DNA from: Chryseobacterium binzhouense
Lineage (GTDB): Bacteria; Bacteroidota; Bacteroidia; Flavobacteriales; Weeksellaceae
Length of the DNA: 64,000 nucleotides
Assembly: GCF_007474545.1 (NCBI RefSeq)
Contig: NZ_VKOG01000007.1
Span: 95,240-159,239, forward strand
Direction: 5' to 3'
This document shows, piece after piece, positions 33,143-42,533 of this stretch. Made by a program: the position numbers and the translations under genes. The notes under the pieces are model-generated. The model saw only the letters and a program-made list of their open reading frames with translations, ran no database searches and was not told the DNA's origin. Numbering within the stretch: the first letter of the stretch is position 1; the number at the start of each line of letters is the position of its first letter.

Positions 33143-33697
33143 CTATTTCCATTTTATATTACAGCCCATACTTGGTCTCTGAATTTCTTCCTGTGCTTCG
33201 CCCAATAATAAATTTTCAAAAGCAATGATCAAGTCTTCACCAGTTACATCTTTGTTATTTCCAGGTCTGGAATCATCCATTTGCCCTCGGTAGACAAGAT
33301 CCAGTTTTTCATCAAAGAAAAAGAAATCCGGGGTGCATGCTGCATCATAAGCTTTTGCAATTGCCTGACTTTCGTCGTATAAATAAGGAAAATCAAATTT
33401 TCTTTCGATCTGAAATTCAATCATTTTTTCCGGAGAATCTGCAGGATATTTTTCTACATCATTTGAGTTGATTGCAATAAACTCAATTCCTCTTTCATTG
33501 TAATCCTCGTAAAGTTCCGTCAGTTTATCAATAACGTGAAGAACAAACGGACAATGATTGCACATAAAAATTACCAGTGTTCCTTTTTCTCCTTTCAGGT
33601 CATGAAGAGATTGCACTTCATTACTTTTTGATGGGTTTGGAAGCTCAAAAAAGGGAGCTCTTGTTCCCAGATCTATCATTTTAGAGGGCGTGTTCAT
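33143..33697 (-). CDS. Thioredoxin-fold / AhpC-TSA-like protein
   Basis: The 184-residue protein has a thioredoxin fold: GTRAPFFELPNP, then LVIFMCNHCPFVLHVIDKL with the CNHC redox motif (about residue 47). FIAINSNDVEKYPADSPEKM, DAACTPDFFFFDEKLDLVYRGQMDD (cis-Pro TP loop) and RPSMGCNIKWK come after. This is the common cytosolic thioredoxin-like family with a CxHC(P) centre, possibly a peroxiredoxin or thiol-disulfide oxidoreductase. There is no signal peptide. It is a single gene that ends at the shared hairpin. Confidence 0.9.
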   Translation of the reverse strand: MNTPSKMIDLGTRAPFFELPNPSKSNEVQSLHDLKGEKGTLVIFMCNHCPFVLHVIDKLTELYEDYNERGIEFIAINSNDVEKYPADSPEKMIEFQIERKFDFPYLYDESQAIAKAYDAACTPDFFFFDEKLDLVYRGQMDDSRPGNNKDVTGEDLIIAFENLLLGEAQEEIQRPSMGCNIKWK

Positions 33698-33775
33698 AAT
33701 TTTATTTTTATAATGTCAAAATTAAAGATTCTGACGGAGAGTACCAAGATTAGTTAAATGCAACAATTTATATTC

Positions 33776-34165
33776 CTATCTGAAAAACTTCCACTTCGGA
33801 ATAATTGCCAACATTCCGAATCCTGTAAAGAGAAACAGATTGGTAACATCAGAATATAAAAATGTGGAAAGATAATAGTTATGCATAAAAAAATGCGCAA
33901 GAAGCATTACAGGAAACAGTACAATTCCTGCTTTCCGGTAAAAAAACATCAGAACAATTCCTACAATCATCAAGATATCTACCGAGAAAATCAGATAAAA
34001 ATATCCTTTAGGAATGTTCAGGCTTTCATGCTGAAGATATTCGTCAAAATCCAGTCCGATTCCCATGAATGTAAATACAAGCAGAGAAGCCAGAGCCAGA
34101 ATAAAACCCCATCCTTTTTTTGGATCTTCGTCAAAATAACTGTATTCTTTATATTCCTTTTCCAT
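33776..34165 (-). CDS. Small membrane protein of unknown function
   Basis: The 129-residue protein has a charged N-terminus (MEKEYKEYSYFDEDPKKGWG) and four membrane helices (about 20-37, 53-73, 79-98, 105-122). No family was recognised. The -7 element TATTTTTG ends 4 bases before the ATG, so the message would be leaderless. The promoter overlaps the terminator of the lrp gene upstream. Confidence 0.75.
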   Translation of the reverse strand: MEKEYKEYSYFDEDPKKGWGFILALASLLVFTFMGIGLDFDEYLQHESLNIPKGYFYLIFSVDILMIVGIVLMFFYRKAGIVLFPVMLLAHFFMHNYYLSTFLYSDVTNLFLFTGFGMLAIIPKWKFFR

Positions 34166-34169
34166 AATG

Positions 34170-34177
34170 CAAAAATA
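34170..34177 (-). promoter_or_regulatory. -7 element TATTTTTG overlapping the lrp terminator tail
   Basis: TATTTTTG on the reverse strand lies in the T-rich tail directly after the terminator stem at 34177-34208 and 4 bases ahead of the ATG at 34165. Confidence 0.55.
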
Positions 34178-34208
34178 AAGAACTTATGAATGATTTCATA
34201 AGTTCTTT
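34177..34208 (-). terminator. Terminator of the Lrp-family gene
   Basis: 14-bp stem AAAGAACTTATGAA / TTCATAAGTTCTTT with a 4-base loop, 26 bp after the stop at 34235; the reverse-strand tail TTTATTTTTG is T-rich. Confidence 0.85.
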
Positions 34209-34234
34209 GGTATTTATATCGTTTGAAGTTTAGA

Positions 34235-34705
34235 CTAAATTGAGATTGCGTTGATCAATCTGTTTTTATCACTAAGATATTCTTCCATAGAGATCATACT
34301 TTCAGTTCTCATTACATCCTGAATGTCATCTATCTGATAAATAATTCTCTTAGCATCGTTAGTATTCTTAGCTTTTACTTTGCAGAAAATGTTATATTTC
34401 CCGGAAATAACGCTTGCTTCGATAACATTTGGTATGCTTGATAACTCTTTCAAAACCTCCTGAGTACGGTTTGATTTCGTTAAAAGAATTCCTATAAAAG
34501 CCGTGAAATGATAATCTAATTTACCATAATCAAGGTTGAGAGATGATCCTAAAATAATACCTGCATCTTCCATTTTCTTTACCCTTACGTGAATTGTACC
34601 CGCAGAAACGTCCATCTGCTTAGCAATTTCTGTAAAAGGCATTCTTGTATTTTCTACCAGAAAATCAAGAATTTTCTTGTCTATTTCGTCCAGTTGATAG
34701 TTCAT
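34235..34705 (-). CDS. Lrp/AsnC family transcriptional regulator
   Basis: The 156-residue protein has the Lrp layout: N-terminal helix-turn-helix (LDEIDKKILDFLVENTRMPFTEIAKQMDVS, AGTIHVRVKKMEDAGII) and a C-terminal RAM/AsnC domain (about 65-150) for effector binding and octamer assembly (VIEASVISGKYNIFCKVKAK). It responds to an amino acid in most members; the effector here is unknown. A -7 element (TAATTTTG) lies at 34750-34757. No target gene is evident from context. Confidence 0.94.
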   Translation of the reverse strand: MNYQLDEIDKKILDFLVENTRMPFTEIAKQMDVSAGTIHVRVKKMEDAGIILGSSLNLDYGKLDYHFTAFIGILLTKSNRTQEVLKELSSIPNVIEASVISGKYNIFCKVKAKNTNDAKRIIYQIDDIQDVMRTESMISMEEYLSDKNRLINAISI

Positions 34706-34749
34706 ATTAGTGAAATTATATTTTTCCTAAAAAATCTTTAATTTTTTTA

Positions 34750-34757
34750 CAAAATTA
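34750..34757 (-). promoter_or_regulatory. -7 element TAATTTTG upstream of the Lrp-family gene
   Basis: TAATTTTG on the reverse strand, 44 bases before the ATG at 34705, in a very AT-rich stretch. Confidence 0.45.
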
Positions 34758-34839
34758 AAAAAAATAATTAAACTAAAAAAATTATATTAAACATTAACAA
34801 TAATTAACACGGATGATAAAAATCATTAAAAAATTCTAA

Positions 34840-37800
34840 CTATTTAAGCATTGATTTTACAGAATCTGTTTTTATTGAGACGGAGTCGGCTCCTTTCTTT
34901 TTATCTTTTTTCTTCTTTTTGAAGAAAGAATTAAAGCTTTTACTCCATACAATACCACCTCCATACGCCTGATTTGCAGCACCATTTGTCCCAACAGTTC
35001 CCACTCCCATTCCGATATTGGTTGGCTTTGAATAACCTCTTACAACAAGCGTTCCGTCGTTTTTCTTAGATATATCATATTCTATAGAACCTTCACCGGA
35101 CAAATAATTGTTGTTGGCAGTTTCAGTTCTGGTTAAAGGAATTCCCAAACCAGTTTTTACCGTAACCCTCGAAGAAAGATCAAAACTTACTCCTGCATTG
35201 GCTCTGTCACCAAAATTGGATAACTGATCTCCTCTTACATAATTCAAATCAATCTGAAATTCGTTACTCATTGTATTCAAAACCGATCCTAATTGTTTCA
35301 GGAGCATATTGTATCCCGAAGATTCAGCAACACCAACGGCATCAATATTGACACCTCCTGAGTTGGTTACATTAAAAGAATTAAGAAGAAGAATAGACCC
35401 AAACTGCAAAACATTTTCTCCTTCAGTCTGATTGATTCTGGCTGCCAAAGTTTCTTTTACCTGACTGGATACGTCCAGTGCCGTAACATTCAGATCAATC
35501 TTAGGATCATTTAGAGTATTGGTAATTTTTGCCTGAAGCAAAACATTAATTGGCTGTAACTGACCCATATTCAAATATTGTCCTGCGTTAGAAACCGTTC
35601 TCACATAGTTTGCAGTTATATCAAGAGCGGGTCTCATTGCATCACCATCCCATCTTATACTGCTGTTTTTCTGAATCTGAAATGTTCTGTTGAGGATAGC
35701 CTTAGAAACAAAAGTTCCGCTTTCTACCATATATGCTCCATTCATGGCAATATTTCCCTGTCTGCTCATCTGGAATTTCAAATTTCTTGCCGCACCTTTC
35801 ACGCTGATGTTTCCTGCATCGTCTCCAACTAAAACATTCACCGTAGTTCCTTTATCTACATCTACATTGAAATCAATATTCATATTGGCGCCTGTCTTTT
35901 TCTTTTCTTCTAAAGTAATAAGACCATCTTTCCCCTCTTTTAAGAAACGAAGCATCTTAAACTCATCTACATTAGAAGTAGAACTGGAGTTGAATGTAAA
36001 GGTACTTCCGTTCAAGGCTTTCATGTTAGGTGTGGAAAGATTAAGTGCTGAAACCGGACCGTCCACATAAAGATCACCCTGACCAAAAACTCTTCCCCAG
36101 AACAAATCATAGTCTTTTTGAGTAGTATTAAGCATCAAAAGATTATCTGCTCTCATTACAAGGTTAACTCCCATTGAAGACAGGGTTTCAAACTGGATTG
36201 CTCCGGAAATTGTTCCTTGCGAATTGGCTCTTCCGTCACGAACTCCGATATTATTTAAGATTGCAAGACCACGCGAAAGCGAAATAACCGTGTCATCAAA
36301 AGAATAGTCTACCCCTGTAAAAAGAAGTTTCAGTCCAAAATCTTTTAAGGCAATATCACCACTATAATCAAGATTTTTTAATGTTCCGTTGATTTTAAGA
36401 TCGCCGGTAGCCTTACCTCTCAGATTACCGAATATAGACTGTACAAATTGCTGAGTAAAAGAAAGATCAAAGTCTCTGAGTTCGGTATTAAAATCAATGG
36501 TTGGTGATGAGGTATTGTTATTTACCGTACCTGTTAAGTGAAGATTATTCCCTCCCAATACTCCTGCAGAAGCAACTCTTACGTCTACATCATATACATT
36601 AAGCGAAAATCCGTTAACTGCTGAAATAGTAACATCTCCCATATCATTACCATTCATCATAATGTTATCTACCGTGAGATCTACCAAAGGCTGCAATGTA
36701 TTCTGATCCATCTTAATCTTCACATTTCCGTTTGCAAGACCTTTTATATCCATCAGATTTCCTTCTGCCTGCATTTCAAACAATTTTTCAATAGCAAAAT
36801 TTTCTACCTCAGCATCTACATAAAAATCTTTTGCTGACTTGAATGTAGATTCATTAATCATCAGTGAGCTGTCATCAGAATAAATTTTAAGATTTCTGAT
36901 TTCAAAATCTGCGGTATTTTTTCTGTAACTGATGTAATGATCCAGTTCCGGACTGGTGTCAACTGCCCATTTTGTATTGTTAAGCGTTATTTCTGTAGGT
37001 TCAAACCTAAAAATATAATCCCCTGCCGAATTGGTAGACTGATTAAAATTAACAGCGTAAGACTTCAGGTTTTCCTCTATTTCATCTTGCGGACTTCCAT
37101 GATTAAAACTTGTAGATATTCTGAGCAGAGAACCATTATCATTCTTCCCGGTAAGGATAAGATCTCTGAAAATATTTTTATTGTATTCTAATCTGTTGAC
37201 TTTAGCATAAAGCTGCTGATCTGCATTTGCAGTATTAATTCTCACCATGACACTGTCAACCATAGCGCTGTCTCTCGTTATCCTGATCCGGTCATCAATT
37301 TTGTATTCAGGATTGGTTTCCGCTAAAAGTCTGTCTGCTTCGGAAATTTCTTCCTTTTTTGTCATGATGTACTTAAGCGAAGATGCATCTAAGTTTAAAA
37401 TCAGATTGTTGGAATCGCCATCATACTCTCCCTGTACTTTTGCGCCTTGTGGCAGCTTCAGATCCGGGAGAAAGTAAGCAATAACGCCTTGCTCCACATC
37501 AAAATCCATTACAAAATCCTGTCCGCGGTACAGTTTTCTCGGCTCTGGACCAACTAAAATTTTACCAAGACCGTTTTCTAGCATTCCGGCAAGGTCTGCA
37601 AGATTGTATTTCCCTGAAATTTTTCCGTTTACAGCTCCGGGCGCATTGATCAGGATTGATCGGTTGCCGTTTTCAGTAAATGTTTTTAGCTGAGCCGTCG
37701 GAATATAGTATTTCTGATCTGCTGTTGCAAAATTTACGTTTGAAGCCTCTACATCCAGCGTAAGATCATTAATGTTTGACATTGCCATTTTGCCATTTAC

Positions 37801-39627
37801 TTTCCCGCTTACAATCTGACTTCCGGCCTCACCTGAGAAATAATTGATATTTAAATGAGCAATATCGGCATCTACATTAGCTGAAATTCTTGATGTGCTG
37901 AAATCTATCAGTCCTTTTATTGTAGCTTTCGCCTGCTCATCATTTACTGTAATCAAACCGTTGTATTTTTTATGATCTAAAAGACCATCCAATACCACAT
38001 TATTGATTTCTTTATCCATAATTTCAATACTCGAAATCTGAGATTTTGTACTCAGCCGCATTGTATTGACATCAAAACTTTGTCCGTCCAGATTAAATTT
38101 ACCCGAAATCAGTCCTAAAGATTTATTTTTAGTAATTACAGAAGTATTCAGATCATTTACCTCTGCATATCCTTTATATTTAGGGAGAGCCGAGCTGTAA
38201 TCAGATAAAGAAAAATTAGAAATTTTAGCCTGCCCGATTCCTGTCATGAGATTACCGGAAGATACATACACCTGTTTCGGTGTAACTCTTGCTGCACCAT
38301 TGTATTTCAGTTTACCAAAATCATCAGCAAAGTTTTTCATTTTTGACGAAACAAATGTCGGCATCATTGCTTTCAGATCTTTGTAAGTAAAATCTGTTGA
38401 AAGATCATTGGTTTCAATGAGAAAATTGCCTTTCAATAAATCTTTCGCTTTAAGCTTTTTTGTTGCGATATTGACACTTGGGTTTCGTATCAGGAAATTT
38501 TCCAGGGTAAAATTATTTAAAGGTCCCGTCATTTTTCCGCTTGCATTAAACGGAATAAAATTATCCCAACTGGTAACAAAGTAGCTTATATCGTATCCGC
38601 TTAACTGACTTCCCAGTTTCATATTCATATCCCAGCTTACTTTATTTGTAAAATCTGCCCATGAACCTTTATTCAGGTTAAATTTAATATATCCCTGAAG
38701 AAGCGAATGATCTGTATTTAATGTTAAATCCGCCAAAGACAGATAATCCTGAGTCATGGAAAAATCGGTAGAAAAAGTTTCAACAAAATGAGATTTCCCC
38801 CATCTTTTGGTGACAAATGTGAAATTATCAATACGTGCGGTAATATCCGTTCCGTTAACTTTAACTTTCGGAGCAATTAAATTTACATTATCTGCAGTAA
38901 GCCACTTCCCCGCTTCACCGGAAGAGTTTTGATTAACAATAGAAACTTTTGAGTTAAGAATCTCTAGTCTTGCATTAAGCTGAAATGGAGGCTTTTTCGG
39001 ATCTCTTTTCTTCCCACTGTCAAAAAGCTGTGTAAATCTTATGAAATTGGAAATACTGTCTTCTTTGTATGTGATTACTTTAACATCGGCATTGTTGAGG
39101 GTAAGCCTGCTGAAACTTAAAGAATTATTTTTACCGATATTTGTTGCTAATGAAAACCAGTCAGAATCTGCAATAAATTCTTTGGATGTAATAAAATCCA
39201 AACCTTTATAATCTTTTATTTTCAGACCTTTAATTGTTACATCTCCAAAAAAATTAACCTCAACACTTTCGGTAGACATTTCAGCTTTAAAGTCTCTGTT
39301 AACAATCTGCAGTGCCTGATCTGCCGCCCATCTTTTTGTTACAGGTAAATTAATGGCGATAAGAATAAGAATAACAAGCGATAATACTTTCCAGAAGAGT
39401 ATCAGCAAAAGTTTTGCCCACCACGAGTAGCTGACTACATCTTTTGCAGCCTGCTTTCCAAATTCCTGAGCTGTATCTATGGGGTGGTTTATTGCATCAG
39501 AAGCAAACTCAGCAGCTTCTTTTACCGTTCCCTGAACATTTTCAACCGTTTTCTGTACCTGATCGCCCAAGTTTTCAGCTACCGATTTTTTGTTCTCATT
39601 TTCGTTATTATTCTCTAACTTTGCCAT
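34840..39627 (-). CDS. tamB: Translocation/assembly module TamB domain protein
   Basis: The 1595-residue protein is an AsmA/TamB-type bridge protein. An N-terminal cytosolic part (1-75, rich in Asn/Glu/Lys) is followed by one membrane segment (about 80-98, LLLILFWKVLSLVILILIAI). About 1300 residues of repetitive beta-strand (periplasmic groove) follow, then a C-terminal DUF490/TamB domain (about 1180-1545) with ARNLKFQMSRQGNIAMNGAYMVESG, LQAKITNTLNDPKIDLNV and VLQFGSILLLNSF. TamB-like proteins carry phospholipid or assist outer-membrane protein assembly between the two membranes. The end is Lys-rich (KKKKKDKKKGADS). I use the ATG at 39627 (MAKLENN); longer starts would run into tsaD. Its start is 4 bp from that of tsaD. 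Confidence 0.93.
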   Translation of the reverse strand: MAKLENNNENENKKSVAENLGDQVQKTVENVQGTVKEAAEFASDAINHPIDTAQEFGKQAAKDVVSYSWWAKLLLILFWKVLSLVILILIAINLPVTKRWAADQALQIVNRDFKAEMSTESVEVNFFGDVTIKGLKIKDYKGLDFITSKEFIADSDWFSLATNIGKNNSLSFSRLTLNNADVKVITYKEDSISNFIRFTQLFDSGKKRDPKKPPFQLNARLEILNSKVSIVNQNSSGEAGKWLTADNVNLIAPKVKVNGTDITARIDNFTFVTKRWGKSHFVETFSTDFSMTQDYLSLADLTLNTDHSLLQGYIKFNLNKGSWADFTNKVSWDMNMKLGSQLSGYDISYFVTSWDNFIPFNASGKMTGPLNNFTLENFLIRNPSVNIATKKLKAKDLLKGNFLIETNDLSTDFTYKDLKAMMPTFVSSKMKNFADDFGKLKYNGAARVTPKQVYVSSGNLMTGIGQAKISNFSLSDYSSALPKYKGYAEVNDLNTSVITKNKSLGLISGKFNLDGQSFDVNTMRLSTKSQISSIEIMDKEINNVVLDGLLDHKKYNGLITVNDEQAKATIKGLIDFSTSRISANVDADIAHLNINYFSGEAGSQIVSGKVNGKMAMSNINDLTLDVEASNVNFATADQKYYIPTAQLKTFTENGNRSILINAPGAVNGKISGKYNLADLAGMLENGLGKILVGPEPRKLYRGQDFVMDFDVEQGVIAYFLPDLKLPQGAKVQGEYDGDSNNLILNLDASSLKYIMTKKEEISEADRLLAETNPEYKIDDRIRITRDSAMVDSVMVRINTANADQQLYAKVNRLEYNKNIFRDLILTGKNDNGSLLRISTSFNHGSPQDEIEENLKSYAVNFNQSTNSAGDYIFRFEPTEITLNNTKWAVDTSPELDHYISYRKNTADFEIRNLKIYSDDSSLMINESTFKSAKDFYVDAEVENFAIEKLFEMQAEGNLMDIKGLANGNVKIKMDQNTLQPLVDLTVDNIMMNGNDMGDVTISAVNGFSLNVYDVDVRVASAGVLGGNNLHLTGTVNNNTSSPTIDFNTELRDFDLSFTQQFVQSIFGNLRGKATGDLKINGTLKNLDYSGDIALKDFGLKLLFTGVDYSFDDTVISLSRGLAILNNIGVRDGRANSQGTISGAIQFETLSSMGVNLVMRADNLLMLNTTQKDYDLFWGRVFGQGDLYVDGPVSALNLSTPNMKALNGSTFTFNSSSTSNVDEFKMLRFLKEGKDGLITLEEKKKTGANMNIDFNVDVDKGTTVNVLVGDDAGNISVKGAARNLKFQMSRQGNIAMNGAYMVESGTFVSKAILNRTFQIQKNSSIRWDGDAMRPALDITANYVRTVSNAGQYLNMGQLQPINVLLQAKITNTLNDPKIDLNVTALDVSSQVKETLAARINQTEGENVLQFGSILLLNSFNVTNSGGVNIDAVGVAESSGYNMLLKQLGSVLNTMSNEFQIDLNYVRGDQLSNFGDRANAGVSFDLSSRVTVKTGLGIPLTRTETANNNYLSGEGSIEYDISKKNDGTLVVRGYSKPTNIGMGVGTVGTNGAANQAYGGGIVWSKSFNSFFKKKKKDKKKGADSVSIKTDSVKSMLK
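39590..39623 (+). promoter_or_regulatory. Promoter of tsaD inside the first codons of tamB
   Basis: TTG at 39590-39592, 23 bp spacer, TAACTTTG at 39616-39623. The ATG of tsaD is at 39632, so the leader is a few bases at most. The -7 element is the complement of tamB codons 2-4. Confidence 0.65.
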
Positions 39628-39631
39628 TATT

Positions 39632-40648
39632 ATGAGCGACTCTATAATTTTAGGTATCGAATCATCTTGTGACGACACTTCAGCTGCTATTATCAAAGGA
39701 AATTGTATCCTTTCGAATATTGCCGCCAATCAGGAAATCCACAAAGAATATGGCGGCGTGGTTCCTGAACTTGCTTCCCGTGCACATCAGCAAAATATCA
39801 TCCCTGTTGTGGAAAAATCGATACTCAAAGCAAATATACAACAAAATGCAATCTCTGCCATAGGCTTTACAAGAGGTCCCGGACTTTTGGGTTCTCTTCT
39901 TGTGGGAACGTCTTTTGCCAAATCACTTGCCATGAGTATGGATGTTCCTTTAATAGAAGTAAATCATCTTCAGGCACATATTTTAGCGCACTTCATCGAC
40001 GATGCAAATCCTGTGCCGCCCAAATTTCCGTTTTTATGCCTCACCGTAAGCGGCGGACATACCATGATTGTTCTCGTTAAAGATTATTTTGACATGGAAA
40101 TTATTGGTAAAACCACTGATGATGCAGCAGGCGAAGCATTTGATAAAATCGGGAAAATTTTTGATCTTGATTATCCTGCAGGTCCTATTATCGACCGTTT
40201 GGCAAAAGAGGGAAATCCCGATGCTTTTAAATTTAATAAACCGAAATTAGATCAATACGATTATTCTTTCAGCGGAATTAAAACTTCTGTGCTTTATTTC
40301 ATTCAGAAAGAAGTGAAGAAAAACCCTGATTTCATCAAAGAAAACATCAATGACTTGTGTGCTTCTGTTCAGAAATGTATTATTGAGATTTTGATGAATA
40401 AACTGGAAAAAGCTGCAAAAGATTTAGACATAAAAGAAGTTGCTATCGCAGGCGGAGTTTCTGCCAATTCCGAATTAAGAAAAGTAATGCAGGAGAATCA
40501 CAAAAAACTGGGCTGGAATATCTACATCCCAAAATTTGAATATACTACTGACAACGCCGCAATGATCGCAATGGTTGCCCAGCTAAAATTTGAACGTGGC
40601 GAATTTACTGATTTGAGAACATCCGCAACTTCTAAATACGACCTGTAA
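39632..40648 (+). CDS. tsaD: tRNA N6-adenosine threonylcarbamoyltransferase
   Basis: TsaD attaches threonylcarbamoyl to A37 of tRNAs that read ANN codons, working with TsaB and TsaE. The 338-residue protein has the N-terminal ILGIESSCDDTSAA, the metal-binding NHLQAHILAHF, TVSGGHTMI, DDAAGEAFDKIGK, YPAGPIIDRLA, SFSGIKTSV and AIAGGVSANSELR. The start is the ATG at 39632 (MSDSII); upstream starts would lie within tamB. The stop shares a base with the next gene (TAATG). Confidence 0.97.
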   Translation: MSDSIILGIESSCDDTSAAIIKGNCILSNIAANQEIHKEYGGVVPELASRAHQQNIIPVVEKSILKANIQQNAISAIGFTRGPGLLGSLLVGTSFAKSLAMSMDVPLIEVNHLQAHILAHFIDDANPVPPKFPFLCLTVSGGHTMIVLVKDYFDMEIIGKTTDDAAGEAFDKIGKIFDLDYPAGPIIDRLAKEGNPDAFKFNKPKLDQYDYSFSGIKTSVLYFIQKEVKKNPDFIKENINDLCASVQKCIIEILMNKLEKAAKDLDIKEVAIAGGVSANSELRKVMQENHKKLGWNIYIPKFEYTTDNAAMIAMVAQLKFERGEFTDLRTSATSKYDL

Positions 40649-41058
40649 TGAAAATATTATTAGAAGAAAAAGTACTTGGTACACAATCTAAAAAGAACTC
40701 AAAATACTATTGGGTTTTAGAAACAGTCACAGGAAAAAATGAAGTTACACAAGAATTTGAAGGAGATGACTTTCAGATGACGAGTTCAGAAACAGGTTTT
40801 ATTCAGAATGTAAAGGAAGAAATTATTGAAAAGATAAATTCCGAAAATGTTTTCAGCTTTGCTTATGAACCAAAAGAAGGAGATTATTTGTCGATTAAAA
40901 ACAATTTAAGAAAAAATGAATATCTGAATCTGATTTTTATGAATAATTCATGGAAAGAAGAAATTTACATGTGTTCTTATCGTGATTGTGAAGGCGATAT
41001 TTATACCACGATAAAAACCGGAGTGGCATTTATTAGCGAAAATGAGATATTTTTCTAA
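40648..41058 (+). CDS. Conserved-looking protein of unknown function
   Basis: The 136-residue soluble protein has no signal peptide or membrane segment. It is acidic and looks like a mixed alpha/beta fold (YYWVLETVTGKNEVTQEFEGDDF, MCSYRDCEGDIYTTIKTGVAF). No family was recognised. The ATG overlaps the tsaD stop (TAATG), so translation is coupled to tsaD; rsmE follows after 56 bp. Confidence 0.7.
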   Translation: MKILLEEKVLGTQSKKNSKYYWVLETVTGKNEVTQEFEGDDFQMTSSETGFIQNVKEEIIEKINSENVFSFAYEPKEGDYLSIKNNLRKNEYLNLIFMNNSWKEEIYMCSYRDCEGDIYTTIKTGVAFISENEIFF

Positions 41059-41114
41059 TCAGTTTCGCAAAAATCAGTTTAATAACTCTGTCAGATTCTA
41101 AATAATTCTAAATA

Positions 41115-41810
41115 ATGAAACTTTTTTTTGGAGAAATAAATAACGGTCAAGCAATCATCAACGAAGAAGAGCAACAGCATATTGTGAAAGTTCTGCGCAT
41201 GAAAGATGGCGAAGAAATCCACGTGACCGACGGAAAAGGAAATCTTGCTTCCGGAACTCTAATTATCGAAGGAAAAAAGGCAGGAATTGAAATTACCGAC
41301 ATTAAAACTGAAACTCCTGATTTCAGCCCAAAACTTCATATTGCGATTGCGCCGACAAAAAATATTGACCGTATTGAATTTTTCGTGGAAAAAGCAGTAG
41401 AAATGGGAATTTCTGAAATCACCATTCTTCAAACCGAAAAAACAGAAAGAAAAAACATCAACAATGATAAAATCAGGAAGCAGGCAATTGCGGCTTCAAA
41501 ACAAAGTCTGAGATTTCATTTTCCCATCATTAATGATCTGATTAAATTACCCGAATTTCTAAGAAATATCAATTCAGAAAATATTTTTGTAGCACATTGC
41601 AACGAAAATTTAGAGCGAATTAATTTGAACGAAATTCCAAAATTAGAAAATTATACTTTTCTGATTGGTCCCGAAGGAGATTTTTCGGATAAAGAAATTA
41701 CATTTTTAGCAGAAAAAGGAGTTAAAGCTGTTTCATTGGGAAATCAACGATTAAGAACGGAAACTGCAGGAATTTTTGTTGCCGCCTGGAATTATAATAA
41801 GATGTTTTAG
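41115..41810 (+). CDS. rsmE: 16S rRNA (uracil-1498-N3)-methyltransferase
   Basis: RsmE methylates U1498 of 16S rRNA. The 231-residue protein has the N-terminal PUA-like part (EEQQHIVKVLRMKDGEEIHVTDG) and the SPOUT knot: LHIAIAPTKNIDRIEFFVEKAVEMGI, TEKTERKN, FLIGPEGDFSDKEITFL and VSLGNQRLRTETAGIFVAAW. Length is a little short of E. coli (243). The 3' end overlaps the convergent trmH gene by 4 bp. Confidence 0.96.
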   Translation: MKLFFGEINNGQAIINEEEQQHIVKVLRMKDGEEIHVTDGKGNLASGTLIIEGKKAGIEITDIKTETPDFSPKLHIAIAPTKNIDRIEFFVEKAVEMGISEITILQTEKTERKNINNDKIRKQAIAASKQSLRFHFPIINDLIKLPEFLRNINSENIFVAHCNENLERINLNEIPKLENYTFLIGPEGDFSDKEITFLAEKGVKAVSLGNQRLRTETAGIFVAAWNYNKMF

Positions 41811-42478
41811 TAATTCAAATTATTATCCTTCAAATACTTATTAAAAATCTGTTCACCACTTCGCATAGAGTTTACCGCCCAGCGGATTTTCATTCTCAAA
41901 AGTTTTTCTTCATTCAGTTTGTAATCTAAATCAGATTTTATCAGCTTTTGCTTTAGTTCATACATACAGATGGAAGCTGCAACCGAAACATTGAAACTTC
42001 TCGTAAAACCATACATTGGAATTGCCAGAGTTTCATCTGCAAAATCTAAAATTTCTTCCGAAACACCTTCCATTTCAGTTCCGAAAACCAATGCAATGGG
42101 TTCTTTAATTTCATATTCAGGTAAAAATTTTGCATTTTTCTCTAAAGAAACCGCAACCATTTTATAACCTCTGTCCTTTATTTTCTGAAAAGATTCCATA
42201 TTCCGGGGAAGTTTTTCTACCTCAACCCATGTATCTGCGCCTTTGGTAACCCTTAAATTAGGTTCAAAACTGTATTCTTCCTGTAAAGCAACCACTTTAT
42301 GAAATCCACATGCTTCCACAGAGCGTACGATTGCCGCCGCATTTCTAAACTGATAAATATCTTCAATTACCGGCAGGATAAAATCTGAACTTTCAGGGGC
42401 GAAATGCTCTATTTTCCTCAGCCTTTCCTCTGTTAAAAACTGCTGTAAATATTCGTAAGTTTTTTCTAAATCTTTCAT
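41807..42478 (-). CDS. trmH: tRNA (guanosine-18-2'-O)-methyltransferase TrmH family
   Basis: The 223-residue protein has the SpoU/TrmH knot: RNAAAIVRSVEACGFHKVVAL (motif 1), VFGTEMEGVSEEILDFAD (motif 2) and IPMYGFTRSFNVSVAASICMYE (motif 3). The N-terminal EERLRKIEHFAPE and the C-terminal basic helix (LRMKIRWAVNSMRSGEQIF) fit TrmH, which methylates G18 of the tRNA D-loop, better than the rRNA enzyme RlmB. It overlaps rsmE at the 3' end and is divergent from ansA (55 bp apart). Confidence 0.93.
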   Translation of the reverse strand: MKDLEKTYEYLQQFLTEERLRKIEHFAPESSDFILPVIEDIYQFRNAAAIVRSVEACGFHKVVALQEEYSFEPNLRVTKGADTWVEVEKLPRNMESFQKIKDRGYKMVAVSLEKNAKFLPEYEIKEPIALVFGTEMEGVSEEILDFADETLAIPMYGFTRSFNVSVAASICMYELKQKLIKSDLDYKLNEEKLLRMKIRWAVNSMRSGEQIFNKYLKDNNLNY

Positions 42479-42533
42479 CTTCTTTCAAATCTTTGCAAAT
42501 TAACGTAATTTTGAAATTCTAAGAAAAGTTTAC

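Noticed and set aside
39628-39729. Longer tamB start giving 34 extra residues
   Set aside because: It would overlap the tsaD start region, and the extra residues are the complement of the conserved tsaD N-terminus. The ATG at 39627 fits better.
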